From Collinsella sp. (lineage in GTDB: Bacteria > Actinomycetota > Coriobacteriia > Coriobacteriales > Coriobacteriaceae): 64,000 bases of DNA. A program made the translations under genes and the position numbers. Below the pieces are notes generated by a model. It made no database searches. It was not told the DNA's origin and saw nothing but the letters and a program-made list of their open reading frames with translations. Shown piece after piece: positions 52,086 to 60,821 of the stretch (positions within the stretch are counted from its first letter, which is position 1; each line of letters begins with the position of its first letter). The stretch lies in contig DXML01000024.1 of the NCBI GenBank assembly GCA_019414205.1, positions 1 through 64,000 of the forward strand, given 5' to 3'.

Positions 52086-52132
52086 TCCATCAAAGAGTAT
52101 GCCTATATGTACCGATCTCCGAAAACCGCATG

Positions 52133-53032
52133 TCACTCCGGATCAAACGACATGTCGCCCAAACCGACCTTAAAACGATACGTGGCAGACTTATCGCCGT
52201 TATCGAATTCAAGATTCAAAATGGTCTCGCCATCGTAGCCAAGCGGAAGGAAATCGCTCTCAAAATCGCCGCTGCCCACGGTAAGGCTCGCCTTAAAGCC
52301 CGTAGAATTCGGAACCGTCATCTCCACATCGCCCGAGTCCACGCTCACGTCCATCGACTTCGCGGGGGCCTGGTAGAGCTCGAACGTCGCATCGCCCAAA
52401 CCGACCTTGGCATTCAGAGTGTCGGTCACGGCGCCCGTAAACGCGACGTCTCCCGAGTCCAACGTCAAATCAAAGTCGTGGCACGCAATGTCCGCGACCG
52501 TCAGGTCTCCCAACCCCACGTTTGCCGTAATGCCCGTCATGTTATCGGCAAGCTCACGCGGCAGTTCAATGGTGACCTTACGGTCATGGGCGCGCTCGTC
52601 ATCGCAGTCGAACTGGCTAATCTTGAGTGTAGAGCCCTCGATCTTGGCTAGATTCTGAGTGGCGGCATCGGAAGCAGATGCCCCCTTTGCAACGTGCCCG
52701 CTTTCGATGACACGTACCGGTCCGTCAGAGACACGTTTAACCTCGACCGTCCCCGACGTCACATCCAAGTCGAGCGATTGGAACGCGTCTTCGTCAAAAG
52801 TCGTGCTCGAAAGCTGCTGAGGCCGAGCGGAATAGTTACCGCCATCCAAAAGATCGTCCTCGTCAAACATATCGTCCATACCAGACAAGCCGGGTACAAC
52901 ATCGTCGAGATCCCACGGGCCATCAAAATGAATCAAAGTCCGCGAAATACCAAAGACAAGTCCGATGATGAGCACGAACGCTCCGATGCCAACGCCCAAG
53001 CGTACCTTGGATTCATGCGAAAGCTTCATCAT
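52133..53032 (-). CDS. DUF4097 beta-strand-repeat membrane protein
   Basis: 299 aa. One N-terminal membrane helix (VGIGAFVLIIGLVFGISRTLI) and an extracytoplasmic beta-helix-like domain with repeated short strands (LDVTSGTVEVKRV; NVGLGDLTVADIACHDFDLTLDSGDVAFTGAV; MDVSVDSGDVEMTVPNSTGFKASLTVGSGDFES). These G-D-rich repeats define DUF4097. Its ATG overlaps the stop of the XRE gene (ATGA), so the two are coupled. A surface sensor or envelope role is inferred. It is the intact counterpart of the truncated protein at 16056. Confidence 0.88.
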   Translation of the reverse strand: MMKLSHESKVRLGVGIGAFVLIIGLVFGISRTLIHFDGPWDLDDVVPGLSGMDDMFDEDDLLDGGNYSARPQQLSSTTFDEDAFQSLDLDVTSGTVEVKRVSDGPVRVIESGHVAKGASASDAATQNLAKIEGSTLKISQFDCDDERAHDRKVTIELPRELADNMTGITANVGLGDLTVADIACHDFDLTLDSGDVAFTGAVTDTLNAKVGLGDATFELYQAPAKSMDVSVDSGDVEMTVPNSTGFKASLTVGSGDFESDFLPLGYDGETILNLEFDNGDKSATYRFKVGLGDMSFDPE

Positions 53033-53751
53033 TCATCACCCTCTTTGGCGATCGGGTCAGCGGTAGTCGCGGTAGCCACGCCAGCATCAACCGCAGCGGA
53101 AGCATCCTGCACCTGAGTCCTAGCCGTCACCGGTGCCGAACCAACCTGGATATCTCCGCGCGCCCAATCGCCATCGAGCGCACGCGCCACCCAGTGATAG
53201 ATGGGGATCGTAAAGAAGATCAGCGCGGCAAAGGGGCCGGCACCAAACGGGAACATCAGCAAAAAGAACAGCAGCCAGCACACAGCCCAATATGGGAACG
53301 ACTGAAACGGACCCTTCACCGGAGTCGAGCCAACCGCACCGCCACTCGTCGCCTGCGCCGTAGCGGCATTGGCGGCCTGCGCGCTCCAACTTGCCGCTTG
53401 CGCCGCCTTGGCCGCAGCGTCACTTGCCTGCGTTGCCGCCTCGGTAGCGCGTGCCGCCGCCTCGTGGGTGCGGGCACGCTCTGCCGCCTCGGCTTCGCGC
53501 TGACGGGCGCGGTCCTCGTTCTCAAACTCGATATCGTCCTCGATCTCGTCGCTCGGATTGAGCAGCTCATCCAGACTCACACCATAGAGCTTGGCGAGCG
53601 AAATCAGGTTCTCGGTATCGGGCGAGCTCTCCGCGCGCTCCCATTTACTGACTGCTTGGCGTGACAGTCCCAGCTTTCGCGCCAATCCTTCTTGGCTAAA
53701 GCCCTTGCTGCGGCGAAGGTCGGCGAGCCGCTGAGCAGTTTCTACATTCAT
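53029..53751 (-). CDS. XRE-family HTH membrane regulator
   Basis: 240 aa from the ATG at 53751, after CATAGGAGGAACC. HTH: RSKGFSQEGLARKLGLSRQAVSKWERAESSPDTENLISLAKLYGVSLDELLNPSDE (about 10-68). Then an Ala/Glu/Arg-rich coiled segment (about 75-130) and two membrane helices (SFPYWAVCWLLFFLLMFPFG; AALIFFTIPIYHW). It is a membrane-tethered regulator like the one at 216-824, here operonic with DUF4097. A palindrome at 53874-53886 upstream is a candidate operator. Confidence 0.88.
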   Translation of the reverse strand: MNVETAQRLADLRRSKGFSQEGLARKLGLSRQAVSKWERAESSPDTENLISLAKLYGVSLDELLNPSDEIEDDIEFENEDRARQREAEAAERARTHEAAARATEAATQASDAAAKAAQAASWSAQAANAATAQATSGGAVGSTPVKGPFQSFPYWAVCWLLFFLLMFPFGAGPFAALIFFTIPIYHWVARALDGDWARGDIQVGSAPVTARTQVQDASAAVDAGVATATTADPIAKEGDE

Positions 53752-53873
53752 GGTTCCTCCTATGCGATGCCAGCCGTGCCGCCGGACCGTTTTTGTTCTT
53801 AAGGCGCCTTGCACAGTTAAAAATCTATCCGCCACCGCCAAAATCATGCCACCTATTCTAGTGAGATTTTTGA

Positions 53874-53886
53874 CAACCGGCGGTTG
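53874..53886. promoter_or_regulatory. palindrome in divergent promoter region
   Basis: CAACCG-G-CGGTTG overlaps TTGACA (53870-53875) on the plus strand and lies about 120 bases from the XRE start. Candidate operator for the XRE regulator, or for the plus-strand methyltransferase gene. Confidence 0.4.
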
Positions 53887-54018
53887 CGGGCACATATGAG
53901 CTGCGGAAATGTGTCCAAACAAAGCAATGACCCACAGCTCGGTTGTCCCCGTTGCGGCGTTAACGGTAGTATGGTCGTACTGTTTATTCCGCACCGCCAT
54001 CGGAGGGAGTTCCGCGCC

Positions 54019-54891
54019 GTGAACCGCGATTTCGCATCATCGCTCATCCAGCTCAACAATACGTTCTATCGCGAGCACTCCGCTTCCTTTTCCGATACGC
54101 GCCAAGCCCCGTGGCCCGGCTGGGTGCGCACCATGGACATCGCGCTTGAGCAGCTCGATGTGGCCACGATCGAGCATCCCGTCCGCGTCTTCGACCTTGC
54201 CTGCGGCAATATGCGATTCGAGAACTTTGCCGCCGGCGGGGCACTTGCCGCCAAGGGCGTCGACGGCGCAAACCCCTCGGCAGATGCCAGCTGCCCGTTT
54301 GAGTTCTATGGTGTCGACTCGTGCCAAGATCTGGCAATAGACGCCCACGGCCACGCCCTGCGCATTCCCAACCTGCACTTCCAGGAACTCGATGCGCTCG
54401 ACGCCCTCATGAAGCTCAACCCCGCCGAGACGCCCGATGTGCTTTTCGATGCCCCGCTCGCCGATATCTCGGTCTGCTTTGGCTTTATGCACCACGTGCC
54501 GTCATGCGAGTACCGCGTGCGCGTGCTCGACGCCCTGGTGCGCCAGACGCGCCCGGGCGGCATCATCGCTATCAGCTTTTGGGAGTTTATGAACGACGAG
54601 CGCATGGCGCGCAAGGCCGTTCGCGCCGAGGCCCGCGCCGAGCTCGCACCACCGTTTGAGGGATACGATTCCGCACAGTTCGAGGCCGGCGATCACCTCA
54701 TCGGCTGGCAAAACGACCGCCACGCCTACCGCTATTGCCATCACTTTGACGATCAGCAGATCACCGACCTGGTGCGCGGCGTCCGTACGTTCTACAAAAG
54801 CGGCGAGGTCCCCGTGCGCGAGCTCGAGCGTTTCCACGCCGACGGCCGTAGCGGCGAGCTCAACCGCTATGTAATCCTCAAGCGCCTGTAG
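54019..54891 (+). CDS. class I SAM-dependent methyltransferase
   Basis: 290 aa from GTG 54019, preceded by CGGAGGGAG; an upstream ATG at 53971 has no site. Motif I VRVFDLACGNMRF (about 55-67), a later acidic loop FYGVDSCQDLAID, and motif IV-like ADISVCFGFMHHVPS, then LVRQTRPGGIIAISFW. These fit methyltransferase type 11/25 families. The substrate is unknown. The trmB-like gene follows 119 bases later on the same strand, so a shared role in RNA modification is possible but not shown. Confidence 0.8.
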   Translation: MNRDFASSLIQLNNTFYREHSASFSDTRQAPWPGWVRTMDIALEQLDVATIEHPVRVFDLACGNMRFENFAAGGALAAKGVDGANPSADASCPFEFYGVDSCQDLAIDAHGHALRIPNLHFQELDALDALMKLNPAETPDVLFDAPLADISVCFGFMHHVPSCEYRVRVLDALVRQTRPGGIIAISFWEFMNDERMARKAVRAEARAELAPPFEGYDSAQFEAGDHLIGWQNDRHAYRYCHHFDDQQITDLVRGVRTFYKSGEVPVRELERFHADGRSGELNRYVILKRL

Positions 54892-55010
54892 GCATCGACG
54901 ACTCGCCGCCGGGCCGCGCCGCAACGTTCGGGCAAACTATGCCCACCCCTTTTTCAACCCATTGATGGAACGCGCAGCCATGCGTTCCATACTTATGACC
55001 AAGGAGCCTC

Positions 55011-55850
55011 ATGGGAGCCGTCCACGTTCGCACGCCTAAGAACTTTGTGCTCGAGGAGCGCCTGGAGCGCTACGCCGATGCAATTGAGACGAACCCCGAG
55101 GCCTATGCCGGAGATTGGCGCGAGGCCTGTGCGCCAGTTGGCAGCAAGCCCTTCGAACACCTTCACCTGGACCTTGGTTGTGGCAAGGGAACGTACCTTG
55201 TAGAGCGCGCGACCCACGAGCCAAACACCCTCTTTATCGGTATGGACCAGGAGCCCATCTGCATCGCCTATGCCGCGCAGAAAATCTGCGAGCAGGAGCT
55301 ATCAAACGTACTCGTCCTGCCCCGAGGCGCCGCATCGCTGCCGCAGCTGTTTGCCGCAGGCGAGCTCGATGCCATTACCATTAACTTTCCCACGCCGCAG
55401 CCCAAGGCCAAGTACGCCAAAAAGCGACTCGTCCATGTCGACCACCTAATGCTGTACCGTCCGCTCTTTGCAGCCGGCGCCACCGTCACGCTGCGCACCG
55501 ACAGTAAGCCATTGCGCGACTACGCCTTGGGGCAGTTTGCTGCGGCCGGCTATGACACGCTTTGGGTAAGCGACGACGTCCGCCGCGACCATCCCGAGCA
55601 TCCCGAGACCGAATACGAATGCCGCACGCGCGAGATGGGTGCCGTCGTCTATGGCATTTGCGCCACGCCCGGTGCGCAGCCCAGTGACGATGTGCTCACG
55701 GCGGGTCACATGCAGGAGCAAAGTCTTGCCTGCTACCTGCCCGATAACCTCGATGAGCTCACCTATGTACCTCTGGGCATGGAAGAAGCCGTCGAGAACT
55801 TTAGAAACCGCGCCCGCAAGGGCAAGAAGCGCTTACCGCAGGAGTCCTAG
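55011..55850 (+). CDS. trmB: tRNA (guanine-N7-)-methyltransferase
   Basis: 279 aa after ACCAAGGAGCCTC. TrmB features: LDLGCGKGTYLVERA (about 48-62), NTLFIGMDQE, and ITINFPTPQPKAKYAKKRLVH (about 120-140), the equivalent of the NFPDPWPKxRHxKRRL motif. Two of its normally conserved residues (D and W of PDPWP) are replaced by T and Q, so the enzyme is divergent. Probable function is m7G46 formation in tRNA. Longer than usual at the C-terminus, with a basic tail (RARKGKKRLPQES). Confidence 0.85.
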   Translation: MGAVHVRTPKNFVLEERLERYADAIETNPEAYAGDWREACAPVGSKPFEHLHLDLGCGKGTYLVERATHEPNTLFIGMDQEPICIAYAAQKICEQELSNVLVLPRGAASLPQLFAAGELDAITINFPTPQPKAKYAKKRLVHVDHLMLYRPLFAAGATVTLRTDSKPLRDYALGQFAAAGYDTLWVSDDVRRDHPEHPETEYECRTREMGAVVYGICATPGAQPSDDVLTAGHMQEQSLACYLPDNLDELTYVPLGMEEAVENFRNRARKGKKRLPQES

Positions 55851-55915
55851 GGGCTTCTGATGGTCGCGGCATCGGCAAACAAGCGCAAATAAGCGCCAGC
55901 GAACGGTCCTCAAAC

Positions 55916-56038
55916 CTAAGTGAGTAGACTATTTAGCAATAGCCAAGCACAACCCGCATAGTGAAAACTAAAACCGCAGGTAGAGCCCTTGCGCAAAAGC
56001 CATGTGCTCGCGATATCGCAAAAAGTCTACTCACTTAG
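55916..56038. repeat. MITE-like element with 15-bp terminal inverted repeats
   Basis: CTAAGTGAGTAGACT (55916-55930) and its exact reverse complement AGTCTACTCACTTAG (56024-56038) bound a 123-bp non-coding segment. Similarity continues inward (TTTAGCAATAG versus TTTTGCGATATC). No target duplication is evident. The whole gap 55851-56161 holds no supported gene. Confidence 0.6.
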
Positions 56039-56161
56039 CTGGCTACTGCACCAAACGGCTGGGCAGAACGCCCATTTCCTGCATTTTCTCGCGTGCTGGC
56101 ACCCCGCGCCGCCGCTACGCCATAATAGTTGGCGAACAATCGCGAGAGAAAGCAACCACAC

Positions 56162-58843
56162 ATGGCACAGACCACGACAGATACCGCCGCCAGCACCGTC
56201 TCGGGCGCCGGCGCCGCCAGCTCATTCTCGGGCGGCACGGGAACCGAGGCCGAGTTCGGCTCGCTCGGCGCGCTCTCCCCCGCTTGGTGGGAGCCCGAGG
56301 ATGGCAGCGAGCCCGAACCGTGGCTCACGCCCGATCAGGCCTTCGAGCGCTTCTTTGAATGGACGAGCGACCGCGGCATCGAGCTGTGGGATCACCAAGA
56401 AGAGGCCCTCATGGACCTGGCTGCCGGCGATCACGTCATTTTGGGCACACCGACCGGATCGGGCAAGTCGCTTGTCGCGCTGGGCATGCTCTTTATGGGC
56501 ATGGCGCAGGGCAAGCGCTGCTATTACACGGCCCCCATCAAGGCCTTGGTCAGCGAAAAGTTCTTCGACCTGGTACAGGTGCTCGGCCGCGATAACGTCG
56601 GTATGATCACCGGCGACACGCATATCAATACCAAAGCGCCCGTCATCTGCTGCACGGCAGAGATCCTTGCTAACGACGCACTGCGCGAGGGCGAAGATGC
56701 CGATGTGGGCTGCGTCGCCATGGACGAGTTCCACTACTTTGCCGACCCCGATCGCGGTTGGGCCTGGCAGGTACCGCTGCTCACCCTGCCTCACACACAA
56801 TTCATGCTCATGAGCGCCACGCTCGGCGATGTCACTGCCATCGCCGCCTCACTCGAGGAGCACACCGGCGCTGCTTGCGACTTGGTCGTCGACGCCCCGC
56901 GTCCTGTTCCGCTGAGCTACGACTATGTGACAACCTCCCTCGAGGGCACGGTCGAGCTCGCCATGCGCCGAGGCGAGGCCCCGCTCTATATCGTGCACTT
57001 TAGCCAGGATGCTGCCCTTGCGACGGCACAGTCGCTCGCCAATTTTGGCATCGCCAGCAAGGAGCAGCGCGAGGCCATCAAAGAAGCGGCAAAGGGAACG
57101 AGCTTTTCCACGGCCTTTGGTAAGATTCTCAAACGTCTGCTTGGATGCGGCGTCGGCGTGCACCATGCTGGCATGTTGCCGCGCTATCGCCTGCTTGTCG
57201 AGCGCTTGGCGCAGCAGGGTCTGTTGCCCGTCATCTGCGGCACCGATACGCTCGGCGTCGGCATCAACGTACCCATCCACACCGTGGTGCTCACCGCGCT
57301 CACCAAGTTCGATGGCTACAAGATGCGTCGTCTGCGCGCCCGTGAGTTCCATCAGATTGCCGGTCGCGCCGGCCGCTCGGGCTTCGATACCGAGGGCATG
57401 GTGATTGCCGAGGCGCCCGAGCACGAGATCGAGAATGCCAAGCTTATGGCCAAGGCGGGCGACGACCCCAAGAAGCTCCGCAAGATTAAAAAGAAGAAGG
57501 CCCCCGAGGGCTTTGTCACCTGGAACAAGCAGACCTTTGAGCGCCTGATCGAGACGCAGCCCGAAACGCTCAAGCCGCGCCTTCGCATCACACACTCCAT
57601 GGTGATTAGCGTGGTCGAGCAGGGCGGCGACGCTCGCGCCCGCGTGCACGACCTCATCGAGACAAGCCTGCAAACGCCCGAGGAAAAGGCTAAGCTCGAG
57701 GTTCGCGCCGACGAAATATTCGCCACGCTCATCGATTCCGGCGTCGTCGTTCGCACCGAAGTGCCGCCCGCACCCGACGCTCCGGCTGACGCCGCGCCGG
57801 ACATCGACTACGCGCTGACGGTCGACCTGCCCGAGGACTTTGCGCTCGACCAGCCGCTCTCGCCGTTTTTGCTTGCCGCGCTGGAGTTGCTCGATCCCGA
57901 GAGCGAGACCTATACCATGGACCTCATCTCGATGGTCGAGGCTACGCTCGAGGACCCCAAGCAGGTATTGCGCGCACAGGAGCGCGCCGCGCGCGACTGC
58001 GCCATGGCCGAAATGAAGGCCGACGGCATTGAGTATGAGGAGCGTCTGGAGCGTATTCAGGACGTCACGTACGAAAAACCGCTCGAGGATTTGCTCGACG
58101 CCGCCTTTGACAAGTACTGCCAGGAAGTACCCTGGGCCAACGACTACCAGCTCTCGCCCAAGAGTGTCCTGCGCGACATGCTGGAAAGCGCGAGTGACTT
58201 TAAGGGCTATATCCAAAAGCTCGGCATCGCCCGCTCCGAGGGCATTCTGCTGCGCTACCTAGCCGAGGCCTACCGTTCCCTCGATCGCACCGTGCCCATT
58301 GAGAAGCACGATGAGCGCTTGCGTGACATCATTTCGTGGCTCGGCTTTGTGGTGCGCTCGGTCGACTCGAGCCTGGTGGACGAGTGGGAGAACGCCGGCA
58401 ACCCGGCAGCCCTCGACGCCGCGCCGCCGCAGGGCATCGACGAGGTCGTGGCGGATCGCCGCGGCTGCACGCTGCTGGTGCGCAACGCGCTCTTCCGCCG
58501 CGTGACCCTTGCCGCCCGCGAGCACGTGCGCGACCTGGGCGAGCTCGACGACGACTGGGGCATGAGCGAGATCCGCTGGCAAAAGGCGCTCGATGCCTAC
58601 CATGAGCAGCACGAGGAAATCCTCACCGACGGAGACGCCCGCAGCGCCGCGATGTTTTCCATCGACGAGTCCGACGAGAAGACCGCGCACGTATGGCACG
58701 TGCACCAGATCTTTGCTGACGAGGATGGCGACCACGATTTTGGCATCATGGGCGATGTCGATCTGGACGCCACGCAAGACGGCGGCGAGGTAATCTTCAA
58801 GAACTACCGTGTCGGCTTTATCGAGGACCTGCTCGAGGACTAG
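56162..58843 (+). CDS. DUF3516 Ski2-like DEAD/DEAH helicase
   Basis: 893 aa from the ATG at 56162 (GAGAGAAAG upstream). Motifs: I GTPTGSGKS (about 93-101), II DEFH (about 187), III MSATLGD, IV-VI GVGVHHAGMLPRYR, TLGVGINVPI and QIAGRAGRSGFD (about 395-406). The C-terminal 400 residues match DUF3516. Ski2/Mtr4-like helicases unwind RNA with 3'-5' polarity; actinobacterial DUF3516 proteins are presumed RNA helicases, with unknown partners. Flanked upstream by the MITE-like element and downstream by a bidirectional terminator. The third large helicase in this window. Confidence 0.92.
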   Translation: MAQTTTDTAASTVSGAGAASSFSGGTGTEAEFGSLGALSPAWWEPEDGSEPEPWLTPDQAFERFFEWTSDRGIELWDHQEEALMDLAAGDHVILGTPTGSGKSLVALGMLFMGMAQGKRCYYTAPIKALVSEKFFDLVQVLGRDNVGMITGDTHINTKAPVICCTAEILANDALREGEDADVGCVAMDEFHYFADPDRGWAWQVPLLTLPHTQFMLMSATLGDVTAIAASLEEHTGAACDLVVDAPRPVPLSYDYVTTSLEGTVELAMRRGEAPLYIVHFSQDAALATAQSLANFGIASKEQREAIKEAAKGTSFSTAFGKILKRLLGCGVGVHHAGMLPRYRLLVERLAQQGLLPVICGTDTLGVGINVPIHTVVLTALTKFDGYKMRRLRAREFHQIAGRAGRSGFDTEGMVIAEAPEHEIENAKLMAKAGDDPKKLRKIKKKKAPEGFVTWNKQTFERLIETQPETLKPRLRITHSMVISVVEQGGDARARVHDLIETSLQTPEEKAKLEVRADEIFATLIDSGVVVRTEVPPAPDAPADAAPDIDYALTVDLPEDFALDQPLSPFLLAALELLDPESETYTMDLISMVEATLEDPKQVLRAQERAARDCAMAEMKADGIEYEERLERIQDVTYEKPLEDLLDAAFDKYCQEVPWANDYQLSPKSVLRDMLESASDFKGYIQKLGIARSEGILLRYLAEAYRSLDRTVPIEKHDERLRDIISWLGFVVRSVDSSLVDEWENAGNPAALDAAPPQGIDEVVADRRGCTLLVRNALFRRVTLAAREHVRDLGELDDDWGMSEIRWQKALDAYHEQHEEILTDGDARSAAMFSIDESDEKTAHVWHVHQIFADEDGDHDFGIMGDVDLDATQDGGEVIFKNYRVGFIEDLLED

Positions 58844-58864
58844 CCGGGCGCAATGGGACGAAAC

Positions 58865-58905
58865 AAAGCGGGGCCGCTGGCAACATCGCCAGCGGCCCCG
58901 CTTTT
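58865..58905. terminator. bidirectional terminator
   Basis: AAAGCGGGGCCGCTGGC and GCCAGCGGCCCCGCTTT form a 17-bp stem with an AACATC loop, flanked by AAA and TTTTT. It ends the convergent helicase and DUF2130 transcripts. Confidence 0.92.
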
Positions 58906-58923
58906 TGCGCGATACGCTATCCC

Positions 58924-60681
58924 CTACTCGGCATCCTCGACCTCATACGAATCCGCCTCGGCTGGCTCATCGTTCGTCTCTGTCGCGGCCCCGCGCGCCT
59001 CGTCAAACGCTGCTTTCATGGTCTTGTTGCCCCACGTGAGCTTGCGAATGGTAAGATCGTCGGCTTTCTTGTTGGCAAGGCGCAGATTGTTCTCGGAGGA
59101 CAGCAATGCCTCCTTGGTTTTCTGCAGATGGCTAATCGTCTTGTCGATCTCATCGATTGCCGTTTGGAACTTGCGGCTCGCGATCTCGTAGTTGCGGCCG
59201 AAATCGTTCTTGAACTTCTCCATCTTGGCTTCGAAGTTCGTGACGTCGATATTCTGCTGTTTGTACTCCGCCAGCTCCTGCTTATAGCGAAGCGAACCCA
59301 TGGCGGCATTGCGCAGCAGAGTAATGATGGGAATGAAGAACTGCGGGCGGATCACATACATCTTCTCGTAGCGATAGCTCACGTCCACGATTCCCGCGTT
59401 GTAAAGCTCGCTCTCGGGCTCGAGCAGCGTGCAGAGCACCGCGTACTCACAGCCTTTCTGGCGACGATCGTGATCGAGTTTCTTAAAGAAGTCCTCGTTT
59501 TTATGCTTGGTCGCGGTCTCGTCGTTCTCGTTTTTCATCTCGAACATAATCGAAATGACCTCGTTGCCGCTCGCGTCGCACTCACGGAAAATGAAGTCTC
59601 CCTTGGTGCCCTCGGATGCATCGTTATCTTTCTCGAAGTACGCATTGGGAAACGCCGTCATGCGCAGACGGTTAAACTCGGTCTCGCAGTGCTGCTCGAG
59701 CGACTCGCCCACCATCTTGGTGGACAGGCGAACCTTCATGTCCTTAAGGCGCTCAATCTCTTCATCCTTGTAGCGAATCAGGTCATCGCTCGCGCGCTTG
59801 GCCTGCGCAAGCTCGAGCTCGTGTGCCGCCTTGGCTTGCTCCTCGCGAGAATCGCGCACCGCCAGCTCGCTCGTCAGTTTGGCACGTGCCTCATCGCGCT
59901 CTCGCTCCGCCGCGGCGACCGCCTCTGACAGGTTCATTTTTGCCATCAGTTCCTGCTCGCGCAGCTGGGCACGCAGGCCCTCGGCCTCTTGCTCGGACTG
60001 AGCCTTTGCGGCGGAAAACTTCTCTTGCACCTTCGCGCGATAGTCAGTAAGCGCGCGCTCGGCCTCGCTGCGAGCGGCATCGAGCTCACGCTGCGACTCT
60101 GCCGCGGCAGCGGCAAGCGCCATCTCCTGGGCCTTGTCCGCCGCGGCGATCCTGGCCTGCAGCTCGGCAATCTGAGCGTCGCGCGCGGACAGGTCGTTTT
60201 GAGCAGCATTGCGTGCCGCCGCCTCGGCAAGCCTGGCTTCATCATCTTTGCGCTCCAACTGCGCACGTAAATTGTCGATCTCGCGCTGAAGCTCGGCATT
60301 CTCCTTTTGAGCATCGGAACGGGCCTCAACCGCCGCGCGCTGACTTGCACTCTCGCGCTCTGCGGCAGCGCCTTCGAGCTTGGCGCGCAGCTCGGCAAGC
60401 TCAGCGTCGCGCTTGGCAACCTCTTGTGCCAGCTGCTGAGCTGCAGCGTTCTTCTGCTCGACAAGCTGAGCGTCGCGCTGAGACTCTGCCTTTTGCAAGG
60501 CAGCCGTCGAGCGCGAGCGCTCAAGCTCCAGTGCCTGCTCGCCCTCGCGCTGGACCGCCTTCACGCGCTCATCCAGGTCGCGCGAGAACTCGGCATCGCG
60601 TACTTGCTTGACGATATCCGCATAGCCAGACGCATCGACCTTAAACACTTCGCCGCAATGCGGGCACTTGATCTCGTTCAT
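58924..60681 (-). CDS. DUF2130 coiled-coil protein
   Basis: 585 aa after GAGGAGCTGCT. It starts with a CPHCGEVF metal-binding-like motif, followed by a long Glu/Ala/Arg-rich coiled coil (about 25-330) with heptads. The C-terminal DUF2130 domain reads KMVGESLEQHCETEFNRLRMTAFPNAYFEKDND, GDFIFRECDASGNEVISIMFEMKNEND and DHDRRQKGCEYAVLCTLLEPESELY. Its E-x-K core (FEMKNE) recalls PD-(D/E)XK nuclease folds, an inference only. Function unknown. Confidence 0.9.
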   Translation of the reverse strand: MNEIKCPHCGEVFKVDASGYADIVKQVRDAEFSRDLDERVKAVQREGEQALELERSRSTAALQKAESQRDAQLVEQKNAAAQQLAQEVAKRDAELAELRAKLEGAAAERESASQRAAVEARSDAQKENAELQREIDNLRAQLERKDDEARLAEAAARNAAQNDLSARDAQIAELQARIAAADKAQEMALAAAAAESQRELDAARSEAERALTDYRAKVQEKFSAAKAQSEQEAEGLRAQLREQELMAKMNLSEAVAAAERERDEARAKLTSELAVRDSREEQAKAAHELELAQAKRASDDLIRYKDEEIERLKDMKVRLSTKMVGESLEQHCETEFNRLRMTAFPNAYFEKDNDASEGTKGDFIFRECDASGNEVISIMFEMKNENDETATKHKNEDFFKKLDHDRRQKGCEYAVLCTLLEPESELYNAGIVDVSYRYEKMYVIRPQFFIPIITLLRNAAMGSLRYKQELAEYKQQNIDVTNFEAKMEKFKNDFGRNYEIASRKFQTAIDEIDKTISHLQKTKEALLSSENNLRLANKKADDLTIRKLTWGNKTMKAAFDEARGAATETNDEPAEADSYEVEDAE

Positions 60682-60745
60682 AGCAGCTCCTCGATGGACG
60701 CAAATTTCAACCGCCTACACTCTACCGCGCCGCACGGACAAAAAA

Positions 60746-60774
60746 GGCGCCGCTGCCATAATGGCAACGGCGCC
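60746..60774 (-). terminator. terminator of the phosphoesterase gene
   Basis: GGCGCCGCTGCCAT and ATGGCAACGGCGCC pair almost fully, and on the minus strand TTTTTTGTCC follows. Its upstream GGCGCC (60769-60774) is also needed by the adjacent long hairpin. Confidence 0.8.
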
Positions 60775-60821
60775 AGAGCCACCACAAAGGTGCCCGTCCC
60801 CTTTGTGGTGGCTCTGGCGCC
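60769..60821 (-). repeat. 22-bp perfect inverted repeat abutting a stop codon
   Basis: The arms 60769-60790 and 60800-60821 are exact reverse complements beginning GGCGCCAGAGCC and ending GGCTCTGGCGCC, with a 9-base loop TGCCCGTCC. It touches the stop codon of the phosphoesterase gene and shares six bases with the terminator hairpin. Confidence 0.8.
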
